64,000 bases of DNA from Bog-473 sp963753115 (GCA_963753115.1 CAVWBB010000004.1:90281-154280); one strand, 5' to 3'. Shown: positions 19,459-28,394, counted from the first letter of the stretch. Translations and numbers: made by a program. The notes: generated from the sequence alone by a model not told the origin.

Positions 19459-20115
19459 TCAGTTCCTGGGGTTGTAGGTCTTGCGCTCGGCCAGGACGGC
19501 GGCGTAGACGGCCGCCTCGGTGCGCCGCCGCATCCCCAGCTTCGAGAGCAGGCTCGAGACGTAGTTCTTGACCGTCGCCTCGGCCAGGAACAGCTGCTCG
19601 GCGATCTGGCGGTTCGACTGTCCCTGGGCGATGAGCTCCAGGACCTTGCGCTCCTGCGGGGTGAGCACGGTGAGCCGCGACTCTGCCTCCTGGTCCTTGC
19701 GCAGGCGGTCGAACAGCTCCTGGGTCAGGACAGGGTCGAGCAGGGACATGCCCTGGCTGACCCGCCGGATGTCGCCCAGCAGATCCCCCCCGCCCACTTC
19801 CTTGAGGACGTAGCCCGAGGCGCCCGCCATGATCGACGAGAAGAGGGCGTCGTCGTCGGAATACGAGGTGAGCATCAGGCACCGGACCTGGGGCGTGAAC
19901 GACTGGACCTCCCGGCACACCTCAATGCCGTTGCCGTCGGGGAGACGCACGTCGAGGATGGCCACGTCGGGGAGGAGCTCCCGGATCAGGCGGAGGCCGT
20001 GCTCGGCCGTTCCGGCCTCGCCGACGACGTCCATGTCGTCCTCGGCCTCGAGCAGCGTGCGCAGGCCGGTCCGCACGAGCTCATGGTCATCGAGGAGGAA
20101 CACCCGAATCGTCAT
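19459..20115 (-). CDS. LuxR-family (NarL/FixJ) response regulator
   Basis: A 218-residue DNA-binding response regulator. The receiver domain (residues 1-120) has acidic LLDDHE, phospho-acceptor Asp in VAILDVRLPDG, Thr in LMLTSYSDD and Lys in GYVLKEVG. A C-terminal LuxR helix-turn-helix follows (LTPQERKVLELIAQGQSNRQ and AEATVKNYVSSLLSKLGM). It is closest in layout to DevR/DosR-type regulators. The ATG at 20115 is preceded by GGGAAA. It is divergent from the histidine kinase at 20228, its likely partner. Confidence 0.92.
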   Translation of the reverse strand: MTIRVFLLDDHELVRTGLRTLLEAEDDMDVVGEAGTAEHGLRLIRELLPDVAILDVRLPDGNGIEVCREVQSFTPQVRCLMLTSYSDDDALFSSIMAGASGYVLKEVGGGDLLGDIRRVSQGMSLLDPVLTQELFDRLRKDQEAESRLTVLTPQERKVLELIAQGQSNRQIAEQLFLAEATVKNYVSSLLSKLGMRRRTEAAVYAAVLAERKTYNPRN

Positions 20116-20227
20116 TTTCCCAATATTGCCACGCCACGGCCGCCGCGCCGCCATGAGCGAGGCACTGGCAACCTCCCTGCACCCTGCTCGCCGCACCCGG
20201 TGAGGGTCCCCTCTATCCTGACGTGCC

Positions 20228-21385
20228 GTGCAGCCCATCGACCGGATCGACGATCCCGCCAAGCTGCGCCGGCTGGTGCAGGCGATCCTCATCCTCGACG
20301 CCGAGCTCAACCTGCCGGTGGTGCTCCGCCGGATCATCGAAGAGGCCCGGGACCTGGTGGACGCCCGGTACGGGGCGCTGGGCGTGCTGACCGAAGACGG
20401 GCGGGCCCTCGACCAGTTCCTCACCGTCGGCCTCACCCACGAGGAGGAGCGGGCCATTGGCGCCCGCCCCACGGGTCGGGGCGTGCTCGGCACCCTGATC
20501 GCGGACGACAAGCCCCTTCGTCTGGCCAATTTGGCCCTCAGCCAGGACAGTTACGGGTTCCCGGCCCACCATCCCAACATGACGTCCTTCCTCGGTGTCC
20601 CGGTCCGGGTGCACGGAGAGGTCTACGGAATCCTGTACCTGACCAACAAGACCACCGCGCCCGAGTTCTCCGAGGACGACGAAGTGCTGGTCCTGGCGCT
20701 GGCCATGGCAGCCGGCATCGCCATCGAGAACGCCCGGCTGCACGGCATCGTCCGCGACCGGGCGCTCACCGAGGACCGGGACCGGATCGCCCGTGACCTG
20801 CATGATTCGGTGATCCAACGCCTGTTCGCCATCGGGCTGTCGTTGCAGGGGACGGCGCGGCTCGTCGAGCGGCCGGAGGCCGTGATGCGGATCGGGGAGG
20901 CGATCGAGAAGCTCGACGAGACGATCCGCCAGCTCCGCAAGGCGATCTTCGACATTGAGCTCACGATCAGCAAGGAAGGCCTGCACCCGAAGGTCCTCGA
21001 CCTCGTGCACGAGCTGCGGCCCGTGTTGGGGATCCTGCCGCAGTGCTCGTTCACGGGCCCGGTGGACACCGCCGTCAACGATTCGCTGACCGAGGAGGTG
21101 CTCGCGGTCCTCCGGGAGGCTCTGACCAACGTCGGGAAGCATGCCCGCGCCTCGCAGGTGGTGATCACGATCGCAGCCGGCGAAGAATTGCGCCTGGTCG
21201 TCGCCGACGACGGCGTCGGCCTGCGCGACGCCAACGCGGCGGGCCTCGGCCTGAAGAACCTGCGCCAGCGTGCAGAACGCCTGGGCGGCGGCGTCGAGCT
21301 CGGCACCTCGCGCGAGGGGGGCACCCGCCTCACGTGGCACGTGCCGCTGGGTTCCGTCGAGAACGGATTAGCGCCCACCGTCTGA
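20228..21385 (+). CDS. GAF-domain sensor histidine kinase (NarX/DevS type)
   Basis: A 385-residue soluble kinase with no membrane segment. A GAF domain (about 30-175) ends in SFLGVPVRVHGEVYGILYL. The HisKA_3 dimerisation box DRDRIARDLHDSVIQRLFA carries the phospho-accepting His near residue 191. The HATPase_c domain has VLREALTNVGKHARAS (N box), VADDGVGL (G1) and GLGLKNLRQRAERLGG (G2). One GAF domain and no PAS or heme-specific context leaves the signal unknown. The start is GTG at 20228, close to the divergent response regulator. The two form a two-component pair. Confidence 0.9.
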   Translation: MQPIDRIDDPAKLRRLVQAILILDAELNLPVVLRRIIEEARDLVDARYGALGVLTEDGRALDQFLTVGLTHEEERAIGARPTGRGVLGTLIADDKPLRLANLALSQDSYGFPAHHPNMTSFLGVPVRVHGEVYGILYLTNKTTAPEFSEDDEVLVLALAMAAGIAIENARLHGIVRDRALTEDRDRIARDLHDSVIQRLFAIGLSLQGTARLVERPEAVMRIGEAIEKLDETIRQLRKAIFDIELTISKEGLHPKVLDLVHELRPVLGILPQCSFTGPVDTAVNDSLTEEVLAVLREALTNVGKHARASQVVITIAAGEELRLVVADDGVGLRDANAAGLGLKNLRQRAERLGGGVELGTSREGGTRLTWHVPLGSVENGLAPTV

Positions 21386-21487
21386 GGCGGTATTGTGCCT
21401 GGCAGTGCCGGAAGCCTCAAGAAGAGCACAACTCTGAATCACAAAATTGGCACAATTTTCTCAAGGGCCGTTGTTTCGCGGCCGAAT

Positions 21488-21572
21488 CATTGTTCATCTT
21501 TTGTGAACCTGCCGTGAGGGTAGGTCCACCGTTACGGGACTCGCTTGAGTTCGCCGGGCCATCGAAGCAATG
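21488..21572 (+). ncRNA. Variant c-di-GMP-I-like riboswitch upstream of GH26-like gene A
   Basis: This RNA has the same layout as the element at 23694-23779. The P1 arms are CATTGTTC (21488-21495) and GAAGCAATG (21564-21572), which differ from the P1 of the other copy but still pair (covariation). An internal hairpin is ACCTGCC-GTGAG-GGTAGGT (21507-21525). The shared second-hairpin block ACGGGACTC...GAGTTCGCCGGGCC is at 21534-21560. The ligand core differs: GGCAAACC is replaced by TGTGAACC and GACGCAAAGC by CCACCGTT. It may be a decayed switch or one with altered specificity. A GACCCG/CGGGTC hairpin sits just before the gene's ribosome-binding site. Confidence 0.5.
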
Positions 21573-21630
21573 AGCGCACTGCTCGTGGCTTCGCGACCCG
21601 TCGTCCGCGGGTCAAAAAGGGGAAAAAACG

Positions 21631-23428
21631 ATGCAGCAATCCCGACGGAGTCGGGCGCTACCTCTCGTGTTGACGCGAGCGATTGCGTTCTTGGTGTTGG
21701 TCCCTCTCGTTGCCCTGGGAGTGGCCACGGCGTTCTCGTCGGGCACCGGCCCGGCGAGCGCATCGAGCGCGGTCCGCTCGAAGGACTACAGCGGGGGCAT
21801 CATGATGGCCGCCGACCCAAACGGTGGTTACTGGACGGTAACCACGGCCGGGGCGGTGACGCCCCGCGGTGGCGCTCCGACGCTCGGGTCGCCTGCACTG
21901 TCCAACCTGCGGCTCGCCCAGCCCATCGTCGGGATGGCGGCGACCCCTGACGGCAACGGGTATTGGCTGGTCGCCTCCGACGGCGGCGTCTTCAGCTACG
22001 GCGACGCCACCTTCTACGGCTCGACGGGCGCCATCAGGCTCAACAAGCCCATCGTCAGCATGGCGGCGACGACTGACGGCCACGGCTACTGGCTCGTCGC
22101 CTCCGACGGCGGCGTCTTCAGCTACGGCGACGCCACCTTCTACGGCTCGACGGGGTCGATCCGGCTCAACAAGGCCGGTGGTGGGCATGGCGGCGACGCC
22201 GAGCAGCAACGGCTATTGGCTGGTGGCGTCCGATGGAGGGGTCTTCAGCTACGGCGACGCGCAGTTCTACGGCTCGACGGGGTCCATCCACCTGAATCTG
22301 CCCATCGTCGGCATGGCCCCGACGCCCGATGGCAACGGCTATTCCCTCGTCGGCTTCGACGGCGGCGTCTTCAGCTACGGCGACGCGCAGTTCTACGGCT
22401 CGACGGCGGGCTGGGGAGCCTACGTCTACGGCCTGATCGTCAACCCGGCGGCGCCGGGCTACACCGTCGTGACCGCGAACGGCCAGGCCAATGTGTTCGG
22501 GCCGGGGCTCAACCCGTATGCCCTGTGGGCGGGCGGTCTCCAACAGGGCGCGTATGACTCGTCGCCCACGCCGCAGGGCATGGCGAGCTTCGCCGCCCAG
22601 ACAGGGACTTCGCCCAGCGTGGCCACCGCGTACCTGAACGGCAGCGCCGGGTGGGCGACCATGGACGGCTCGGGCGGGAGCCTCAACTACCTGACCTCGG
22701 CCTACCGGGGGACCGGCTACACGCTCGCCCTCGGGGTCCCGATCATCCCGACCTCGGGCGGGGGGGCGGTGGGCACGCTGGCCCAGGGGGCGAGCGGCGC
22801 CTTCAACCTCTACTACATCACCCTGGCGCAGACGCTGGTGGCCGGGGGTGAAGCCAATGCCTACCTGCGCCTCGGGTGGGAGTTCGACGGCTCGTGGATG
22901 GCCTGGAACGCCACCACAGCGGCCAACGAGGCCAGCTACGCCGCCTACTTCCGCCAGATCGTGACCGCCATGCGCTCGGTGGCGGGCGAGCAGTTCCGCT
23001 TCGTGTGGAACCCCGACGCCGGGGCCTTCACCCAGTCGGGCTACTCGGTCGCCGCGGCCTATCCCGGCAATGCCTATGTGGACGTGATCGGGCTCGACGC
23101 CTACGACCAGTCCTGGGCGGTGCCCCAGACCCCGTCCAACGCCTGGGCCTCGACCACCTTGCCCTCCCTGACGGCCGCCCAGCAGTTCGCGGCATCCAAC
23201 GGCAAGCCGCTGGCCTTCAGCGAATGGGGGGTGACCCTCCGCAGCGACGGCCATGGGCTCGGTGACGACCCGTACTACGTCAACCAGATGGTGGCCTGGA
23301 TGAAGAACAGCGCCAACGACGTCACCTACGAGTCCTACTTCGACGCCGACAGCGGCGGGGTCAACTCCCTCATCACCGGGGGCTCGTTCCCTGCGAGCCT
23401 GGCTGCACTCTCAGCTGACCTGGGGTGA
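21631..23428 (+). CDS. Secreted GH26-like glycoside hydrolase with GYWLVASDGG repeats, copy A (apparent +1 frameshift near 22173)
   Basis: About 598 residues after correction. A signal peptide (RSRALPLVLTRAIAFLVLV) is followed by four full and two worn copies of a ~42-residue repeat (GYWLVASDGGVFSYGDATFY ... GSTGSIRLNKPIVGMAATPD, residues about 57-285). The C-terminal ~290 residues resemble glycoside hydrolase family 26 (beta-mannanase/endoglucanase). The acid/base Glu lies in LGWEFDGSW (about 415) and the nucleophile Glu in FSEWG (about 529). The frame breaks at AAGGCCGGTGGTGG, where one extra G (22173-22174) interrupts RLNKPVVGMAAT. The catalytic part is highly similar to copy B at 23843, a tandem duplicate. 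A riboswitch-like leader precedes it. Polymer substrate unknown. Confidence 0.8.
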
Positions 23429-23693
23429 TGCGCGCCGGCCGGCGCATGGTGGACGTTCGCCACGACCAGGTGTTGGTGGGCTGGCCCTCCTCACAGGTCG
23501 TGGGCGTCGGGCAGGACACGCTGGCCGTGGACGTGTGACGCCCGGGCTCTGACCGCCGACGCCCTCGATCACTCCGGGTCGACAACCTGCGCACACCGGA
23601 TCGACAACCTCCGCACACCGGATGGACAAATGGCCCGTCCATCGGCTGATAGGACGAACGTCCCCTTGATCCGAGCCGGCCGCCGGGTCATCG
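23429..23693. other. Intergenic spacer between the two GH26-like genes
   Basis: No gene is supported. It contains a GC palindrome near 23431-23441 (CGCCGGCCGGCG) and a 22-bp tandem repeat at 23575-23630, described separately. A short Val-rich frame around 23443-23538 (RHDQVLVGWPSSQVVGVG) might be a remnant of something mobile but cannot be assigned. Confidence 0.4.
23575..23630. repeat. 22-bp tandem repeat, 2.5 copies
   Basis: CGGGTCGACAACCTGCGCACAC (23575-23596) is followed by CGGATCGACAACCTCCGCACAC (23597-23618) and a partial CGGATGGACAAA (23619-23630). Copies 1 and 2 differ at two positions. It lies upstream of the c-di-GMP-I riboswitch of gene B and may bind a regulator or be an element scar. 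Confidence 0.65.
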
Positions 23694-23779
23694 TTTGGTC
23701 GGAACGAAAAGGCAAACCTCCCGCGAGGGAGGGACGCAAAGCTACGGGACTCGTTGAGTTCGCCGGGCCGCCGAACCAG
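23694..23779 (+). ncRNA. Cyclic di-GMP-I (GEMM) riboswitch upstream of GH26-like gene B
   Basis: The conserved GEMM-I core is present: GGCAAACC (23711-23718), then hairpin CCTCCC-GCGA-GGGAGG with a GNRA tetraloop (23717-23732), then GACGCAAAGC (23733-23742). ACGGGACTC-GTT-GAGT forms the second stem, followed by CGCCGGGCCGCC, matching the family's 3' GCCGGGUUGCC. P1 closes the structure: TGGTCGG (23696-23702) with CCGAACCA (23771-23778). The family senses c-di-GMP and usually controls surface, motility or cell-wall genes. The start codon is 64 bases downstream. A GACC/GGTC stem before the purine-rich ribosome-binding site could be the expression platform. Confidence 0.85.
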
Positions 23780-23842
23780 CGTTGAGCTCGCCGCTCCTCG
23801 CCTCGCGGCCCGACCTCACCGGGTCCGAGGGGGAAGACGAAG

Positions 23843-25801
23843 ATGCGCCACACCCGACGAAGTCGGGCGCTCCGACCCGTGTTCGCACGGGCGGTTGCAC
23901 TGCTGGTCCTGGTGCCCGCTCTCGCTGCGGGTCTCGCCGTGGCCGCCACGTCGGGCGGTGGCGGCGGCGCTGTCGCCGGCGCGGCAACGTCACACGCTGC
24001 AACTTCCCGCACAGCCCCCTACGGCGGCGGTTCCTTGATGGCCGCAGATCCAATGGGCGGTTACTGGACGGCCAATCCTGCGGGTGGGGTCACGCCGCAC
24101 GGCTCAGCCTCCTCGTTCGGTTCCCCGGCGCTGTCCGGGCTGAAGCTGTCCCGTCCCATCGTGGGGATGGCGTCCACCTCTGACGGCCGCGGCTACTGGC
24201 TCGTCGCCTCCGACGGCGGGATCTTCAACTACGGCGACGCCACGTTCTACGGCTCCACGGGGTCCATCCACCTCAACAGGTCCATCGTCGGCATGGCGGC
24301 GACGGCCGACGGCCGCGGCTACTGGCTCGTCGCCTCCGACGGGGGGATCTTCAGCTACGGCGACGCCACGTTCTTCGGCTCCACCGGGTCCATCCACCTC
24401 AACAGGGACATCGTCGGTATGGCCGCCACCGTCGACGGCCGCGGCTACTGGCTCGTCGCCTCCGACGGCGGCATCTTCAACTACGGCGACGCCGCCTTCC
24501 ACGGCTCGACGGGGGCCATCCGCCTCAACCAGCCGATCATCGGCATGGCGCCCACTCCCGACGGCGCCGGGTACTGGCTCGTCGCCTTCGATGGCGGCGT
24601 CTTCACCTTCGGCGACGCCGGGTACTACGGCTCGACGGCATCCCAGGGCGTCTTCGCCCTCGGGATCATCGTCGCCCCGCCCACGCTCGGCTACGGCGTG
24701 ATCACCGCCGATGGCTCGGAGGACTTCTTCGGGCCGTCAACGCCCCAGCCGAGTGTCAGTCAGAACACGTCGCCGACCACCACCACGACCCGGCCGCCGA
24801 CCACGAGGACGACCACCCCGACCACGAGGCCGCCGTCGACCACCACCACGACCAGGCCGACCACGACGACCACGGTCCCCGCGCCGGCGAGCTCGGTGAC
24901 GACGGGTCTCCAACAGGGCGTCTTTGTCGATCCGGCGAGCCCGTCAGGGGTCAGGTCGTTTGCGGCCAAGACGGGGACCTCGCCGACGATGGCGGCGGAC
25001 TACCTGCCCGGGAACAGCGGTTGGGCCGGGATGGACGGCTCCGGCGGGAGCCTCAACTGGCTCCTGCAGCCCTTCCAGGGCAGCGGCTACACGCTCGAGC
25101 TGGGCGTGCCCATCATTCCGACCAACGCGAGCGGCGCAGCCGTGGGCACGCTGGCGCAGGGTGCGAGCGGGGCCTTCGACCTCTACTACATCACCTTGGC
25201 GCAGACGCTGGTGGCCGGTGGCGAGTCGAACGCCTACCTGCGTCTCGGATGGGAGTTCGACGGCTCGTGGATGCCGTGGAACGCCACCACGGCGAGCAAC
25301 GAGGCCAACTTCGCCGCCTACTTCCAGCAGATCGTGACATCCATGCGGACGGTGGCCGGCGGCAACTTCCACTTCGTGTGGAACCCCGACGCCGGAGCGT
25401 TCACGCAGGCCGGCTACTCCGTCGCCGCGGCCTACCCCGGTGACGCCTATGTCGACGTGATCGGCCTCGACGCCTACGACCAGTCGTGGGCGTCGCCGCA
25501 GACCCCGGCCAATGCCTGGTCCTCGACCACCCTGCCGACGCTGGCGGCAGCCAGGCAGTTCGCCTCGTCGCACGGCAAGCCGCTCGCCTTCCCGGAGTGG
25601 GGCGTGGCCATCCGCAGCGACGGCCACGGCCTCGGTGACGACCCGTACTTCATCAACCAGATGCTGTCGTGGATGGGGAACGGGTCAAACGACGTGGCCT
25701 ACGAGACCTACTTCGACGACAACAGCGGAGGGGTCAACTCCCTGATCACCGGGGGGTCGTTCCCGAACAGCCTGGCCGCGTTCTCAGCCGACCTGGGCTG
25801 A
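23843..25801 (+). CDS. Secreted GH26-like glycoside hydrolase with GYWLVASDGG repeats, copy B
   Basis: Intact, 652 residues. A signal peptide (RRSRALRPVFARAVALLVLV) is followed by four full repeats of the GRGYWLVASDGGIFNYGDAT type plus degenerate ones at each end (residues about 65-285). A Thr/Pro linker (about 303-350) precedes a GH26-like catalytic domain with acid/base Glu in LGWEFDGSWMPWN (about 469) and nucleophile Glu in FPEWGVAIRSDG (about 585). It is the intact tandem paralog of the gene at 21631, which lacks the Thr/Pro linker. It is controlled by the c-di-GMP-I riboswitch just upstream. A role in remodelling the cell's own exopolysaccharide, made by the adjacent cluster, is inferred. 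Confidence 0.85.
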   Translation: MRHTRRSRALRPVFARAVALLVLVPALAAGLAVAATSGGGGGAVAGAATSHAATSRTAPYGGGSLMAADPMGGYWTANPAGGVTPHGSASSFGSPALSGLKLSRPIVGMASTSDGRGYWLVASDGGIFNYGDATFYGSTGSIHLNRSIVGMAATADGRGYWLVASDGGIFSYGDATFFGSTGSIHLNRDIVGMAATVDGRGYWLVASDGGIFNYGDAAFHGSTGAIRLNQPIIGMAPTPDGAGYWLVAFDGGVFTFGDAGYYGSTASQGVFALGIIVAPPTLGYGVITADGSEDFFGPSTPQPSVSQNTSPTTTTTRPPTTRTTTPTTRPPSTTTTTRPTTTTTVPAPASSVTTGLQQGVFVDPASPSGVRSFAAKTGTSPTMAADYLPGNSGWAGMDGSGGSLNWLLQPFQGSGYTLELGVPIIPTNASGAAVGTLAQGASGAFDLYYITLAQTLVAGGESNAYLRLGWEFDGSWMPWNATTASNEANFAAYFQQIVTSMRTVAGGNFHFVWNPDAGAFTQAGYSVAAAYPGDAYVDVIGLDAYDQSWASPQTPANAWSSTTLPTLAAARQFASSHGKPLAFPEWGVAIRSDGHGLGDDPYFINQMLSWMGNGSNDVAYETYFDDNSGGVNSLITGGSFPNSLAAFSADLG

Positions 25802-25805
25802 CCAC

Positions 25806-25856
25806 CCCCACCCGGGCACCCGGCACCCGGCACCCGGCACCTGGCACCCGGGCCCC
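25806..25856. repeat. Short tandem repeat (GCACCCG) between convergent genes
   Basis: Five tandem near-copies of the 7-mer GCACCCG lie between the GH26-like gene B stop and the end of the DUF4012 gene. It is a simple C-rich repeat, possibly a slippage product with terminator-like properties. Confidence 0.5.
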
Positions 25857-25872
25857 GGAGAGCCCGGCCTCG

Positions 25873-27690
25873 CTACCACGAGATGGTCTGGGGCTTGTCG
25901 TCCTGGAAGGTGGGGGCTCCGTTGGAGCCCACGACGTGCCAGGTGGCAGGGCCGATCCGCGCGCTCGGCACCACCGTCATGGAGCCGTGGGCCTCGGGCA
26001 GCACGAAGGTGAAGGTGATGCTCTGGGTCGCCCCCTGGTTGATGTTGAGGTTGGCGCCCTCCAAGAGGGTGGGCCCCTCGGGTCCGCTGGTCACGACAGC
26101 GCTGTTCGACGGCGTGGAGATGTCGCGCGCGTATCCGGGCAGGTTGACCGTGGCGATGCCGACGTACTCGCCGTAGGTCGTGCCGAGGCCCGGGAACGGG
26201 CCGGCGATGAACGGCGACTGTCCCGGCGGCGTCCGGTTGGTGAACGTCATGGTCAGGCTCGCTTTGGTCTGCGATCCGCTGGTCGCGAGCCGGAGAGCGA
26301 CGTTCTCCGAGAGGTATTGGTCCAGCTTGTTCCCGCCCCGGTTGATGATGTCCGCCATCAGTGAGGTCGGCTGGAGCTCGCCGGACACCCCGGCACCCCG
26401 CCAGGCGGCCTCGGTCGTGGGGTCGGCGGACCAGAGCATGACATGGCGCCCCTGGGCGGCAGCCGAGAGCGCGTCCGCCATGGTGTGCAGCTTGAAGGGC
26501 CGGTCCTCGAGCGCGTGCAGGGTGGCGGAGGCGAGCGCCGAGAGCTGGTCGACCCGGGCCGCGTCCGCCGCGGAGTTGTAGTTCTCGCCGACGTACTGGT
26601 CGTGGAGCAGGATCTGGTCCACGTTCGACGCGCTGACGACCTGGCCCGAGGCGGTCGTCACCGGGCCGGTCACCTCCAGGAGCTCCTGGAGCCCTTGGAC
26701 GTCGATGGCGAGGACCCCGTCGACCGTCTGGCCCGTGTTGGCCTTCCACATGCTGGCGGCCAGCGGGCCGTTGACGTCGAACTGAGGGGTGAGGCCCAGG
26801 TTGCGCCAATCCTGCCCGGGGAGGAGATAGCCCCACCGCGCCTCGAGGTCGCCGCCGACGGTCACGGCGCCGGGGGGGAGGGTGAGCGAGGCGGTGGGCT
26901 GCATGTCGGAGAGGTGGAGCTCGCCGTTGCCGGTCGTGACGATCCCGGCCTCGAGGAACGCCCCGGAACCGGACCGCATCTCGGCGTTGTTGCCGGCCAC
27001 GAGGAGGTAGGTCCCCGGTCCCTGCAGGATGGTGGCGGCCGACGAGGCGGCCTCCGACGTGCGCGCCAGGGTCGTACGGACCTGCGCCAGGTCGGTCGAG
27101 AACGTGGCCCGCTCGTGGGCCAGTGGCCCGAAAAGGGCCTGGTCAGGGCCCAAATTGATGCCAGCCAGTTGCGCGTGGGTCGACGCCGCCAGCGTGGCGA
27201 GCTGGTGGAGCGCCGCGACACGGTCGGGGCCCGCCGTGTGCGGAAGGCGGAGCAACTTCTGGGACTGGCCCACGGCCACGATGCCCGTGGCGGCGACCTG
27301 CCGGGCGGCACCGGAGAGGTCCTGGACGGAGCGGAGCTGGCGCCCGGCGACCGGGAGGATGTCGACGGGCCACAGCAGAGGGGACGACAGCAGGCCGTGG
27401 GCGGAGCTGAAGTCCGACTCGGCCGAGCGGAGGGAACCGACCGGTGCGCCGGACAGGATCCCGTCGGCGGACAGGCCCGAGCGCGCCGACTGCACCGCCG
27501 CCTGGCCATGGTGGATGTGCTCGGCCGCGACCAGGACGTCGACGACGACGGCCACCGCCCAGACCACCAGGATCGCCACGATGGCGGCGGTGATCTTCGA
27601 CCGTCTCGTGAAGCGCCGTCGCCCCGACGCACCGCTCCGCTCGGGCCCGATGGGGACGTCGGCGCTCGGTTCCCCGGGCTCGCCGCTCAT
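25873..27690 (-). CDS. DUF4012 domain-containing membrane protein
   Basis: About 605 residues. A basic cytoplasmic N-terminus (GRRRFTRRSK) and one membrane helix (ITAAIVAILVVWAVAVVVDV) lead to a large exported part. It contains the DUF4012 hallmarks YLLVAGNNAEMRSGSGAF, GGDLEARWGYLLPGQDWRNL and DGVLAIDVQGLQELLEVTG. DUF4012 proteins are often encoded next to extracellular-polysaccharide clusters in actinobacteria, as here, but their role is unknown. The start is ATG 27690 (a GTG codon directly precedes it); no clear ribosome-binding site is seen. It is convergent with the GH26-like gene B. Confidence 0.85.
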   Translation of the reverse strand: MSGEPGEPSADVPIGPERSGASGRRRFTRRSKITAAIVAILVVWAVAVVVDVLVAAEHIHHGQAAVQSARSGLSADGILSGAPVGSLRSAESDFSSAHGLLSSPLLWPVDILPVAGRQLRSVQDLSGAARQVAATGIVAVGQSQKLLRLPHTAGPDRVAALHQLATLAASTHAQLAGINLGPDQALFGPLAHERATFSTDLAQVRTTLARTSEAASSAATILQGPGTYLLVAGNNAEMRSGSGAFLEAGIVTTGNGELHLSDMQPTASLTLPPGAVTVGGDLEARWGYLLPGQDWRNLGLTPQFDVNGPLAASMWKANTGQTVDGVLAIDVQGLQELLEVTGPVTTASGQVVSASNVDQILLHDQYVGENYNSAADAARVDQLSALASATLHALEDRPFKLHTMADALSAAAQGRHVMLWSADPTTEAAWRGAGVSGELQPTSLMADIINRGGNKLDQYLSENVALRLATSGSQTKASLTMTFTNRTPPGQSPFIAGPFPGLGTTYGEYVGIATVNLPGYARDISTPSNSAVVTSGPEGPTLLEGANLNINQGATQSITFTFVLPEAHGSMTVVPSARIGPATWHVVGSNGAPTFQDDKPQTISW

Positions 27691-28015
27691 CACCGCGGGG
27701 AGCGTACTGCCGGTGGCCTATGATTTACCTGACACTCGGCTACGGTTCGGCGTGCTTTTGTCCGAGTAGTCACAACATGAATTCGAAGAGTCTTCCCAGT
27801 ACGGCGGGGGTGGCGGAGGGGAATTGTCGTGCCGTTGTGTCCTCCGGCGCAGGCATTGTGACCTTTGGCTCTGTCCTGCCGACCGAATTCCCTGGAATGA
27901 TGATTGCGGCGGCTTGGCGTCCTCCGACTGAGGGTTACTTCGGGAACGGTCGGGGATTCAGGTGGCACTTAGGATCGATCCGCTCGACGAGCGGACCCAG
28001 TGGAGGAGATCAGGA
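27691..28015 (+). promoter_or_regulatory. 325-base divergent gap upstream of LAFTG protein
   Basis: No gene is seen. The region is less GC-rich than its surroundings (e.g. TATGATTTACCTGACACTCGG around 27719), consistent with promoters in both directions. GATCCGCTCGACGAGCGGAC (about 27975-27995) is a hairpin. GGAGGAGATCAGGA before the ATG at 28016 is a strong ribosome-binding site. Confidence 0.35.
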
Positions 28016-28361
28016 ATGAAAAGGACCAAGGCACAGCGCATGCTCGCAGCGGCTTGTGGTCCCGCCCTGGGTGTGCTGCTCGCGGTGCCCGTAGGCGGGC
28101 TCATTGCCGGAGCGGCCGGGGCGGCAACCCACCACCTGCTACACGGGATGCACCACGCAGACAACCGGCATCACCCCATCAGTCACCCCCGCACCGACGA
28201 GTGCCCCGGCGGTCACGGATGGCGCGACGACTGCGGCGAGCACGACCTCGTCGAGTGGGCTGGCATTCACCGGTGCTGACATCGAAGAAATGGCGATCAT
28301 CGGGGTCGTGGCGATCGGCGTGGGTGCCGTTCTCGTCCGCGGCCGCCGCCGGACCGCCTGA
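28016..28361 (+). CDS. Small secreted protein with LAFTG sorting signal (apparent +1 frameshift near 28120)
   Basis: About 114 residues after correction. A signal peptide (AQRMLAAACGPALGVLLAV ... GAAGAA) precedes a short mature part with two cysteines (CYTGC) and a Thr/Ser/Pro-rich stalk. LAFTG, a hydrophobic helix (MAIIGVVAIGVGAVLV) and RGRRR complete an LAxTG sortase-E signal, the second such protein in the window. The frame shifts by +1 around 28118-28130; without the fix the signal peptide and sorting signal lie in different frames. The strong GGAGGAG ribosome-binding site supports the ATG at 28016. The priming glycosyltransferase of the polysaccharide cluster follows directly. Confidence 0.65.
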
Positions 28362-28394
28362 TCCTTATCCGCGCTCGGCGAGGGAGCACTAGGA

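Noticed and set aside
21420..21630. c-di-AMP (ydaO) riboswitch as alternative reading of the leader
   Set aside because: Actinobacterial ydaO switches also precede wall hydrolases, but the shared blocks with the 23.7-kb element and its GEMM-type core fit the c-di-GMP-I architecture better.
23443..23538. Remnant of a transposase or integrase between the GH26-like genes
   Set aside because: A short Val-rich frame only; no catalytic motif, inverted ends or target duplication visible.
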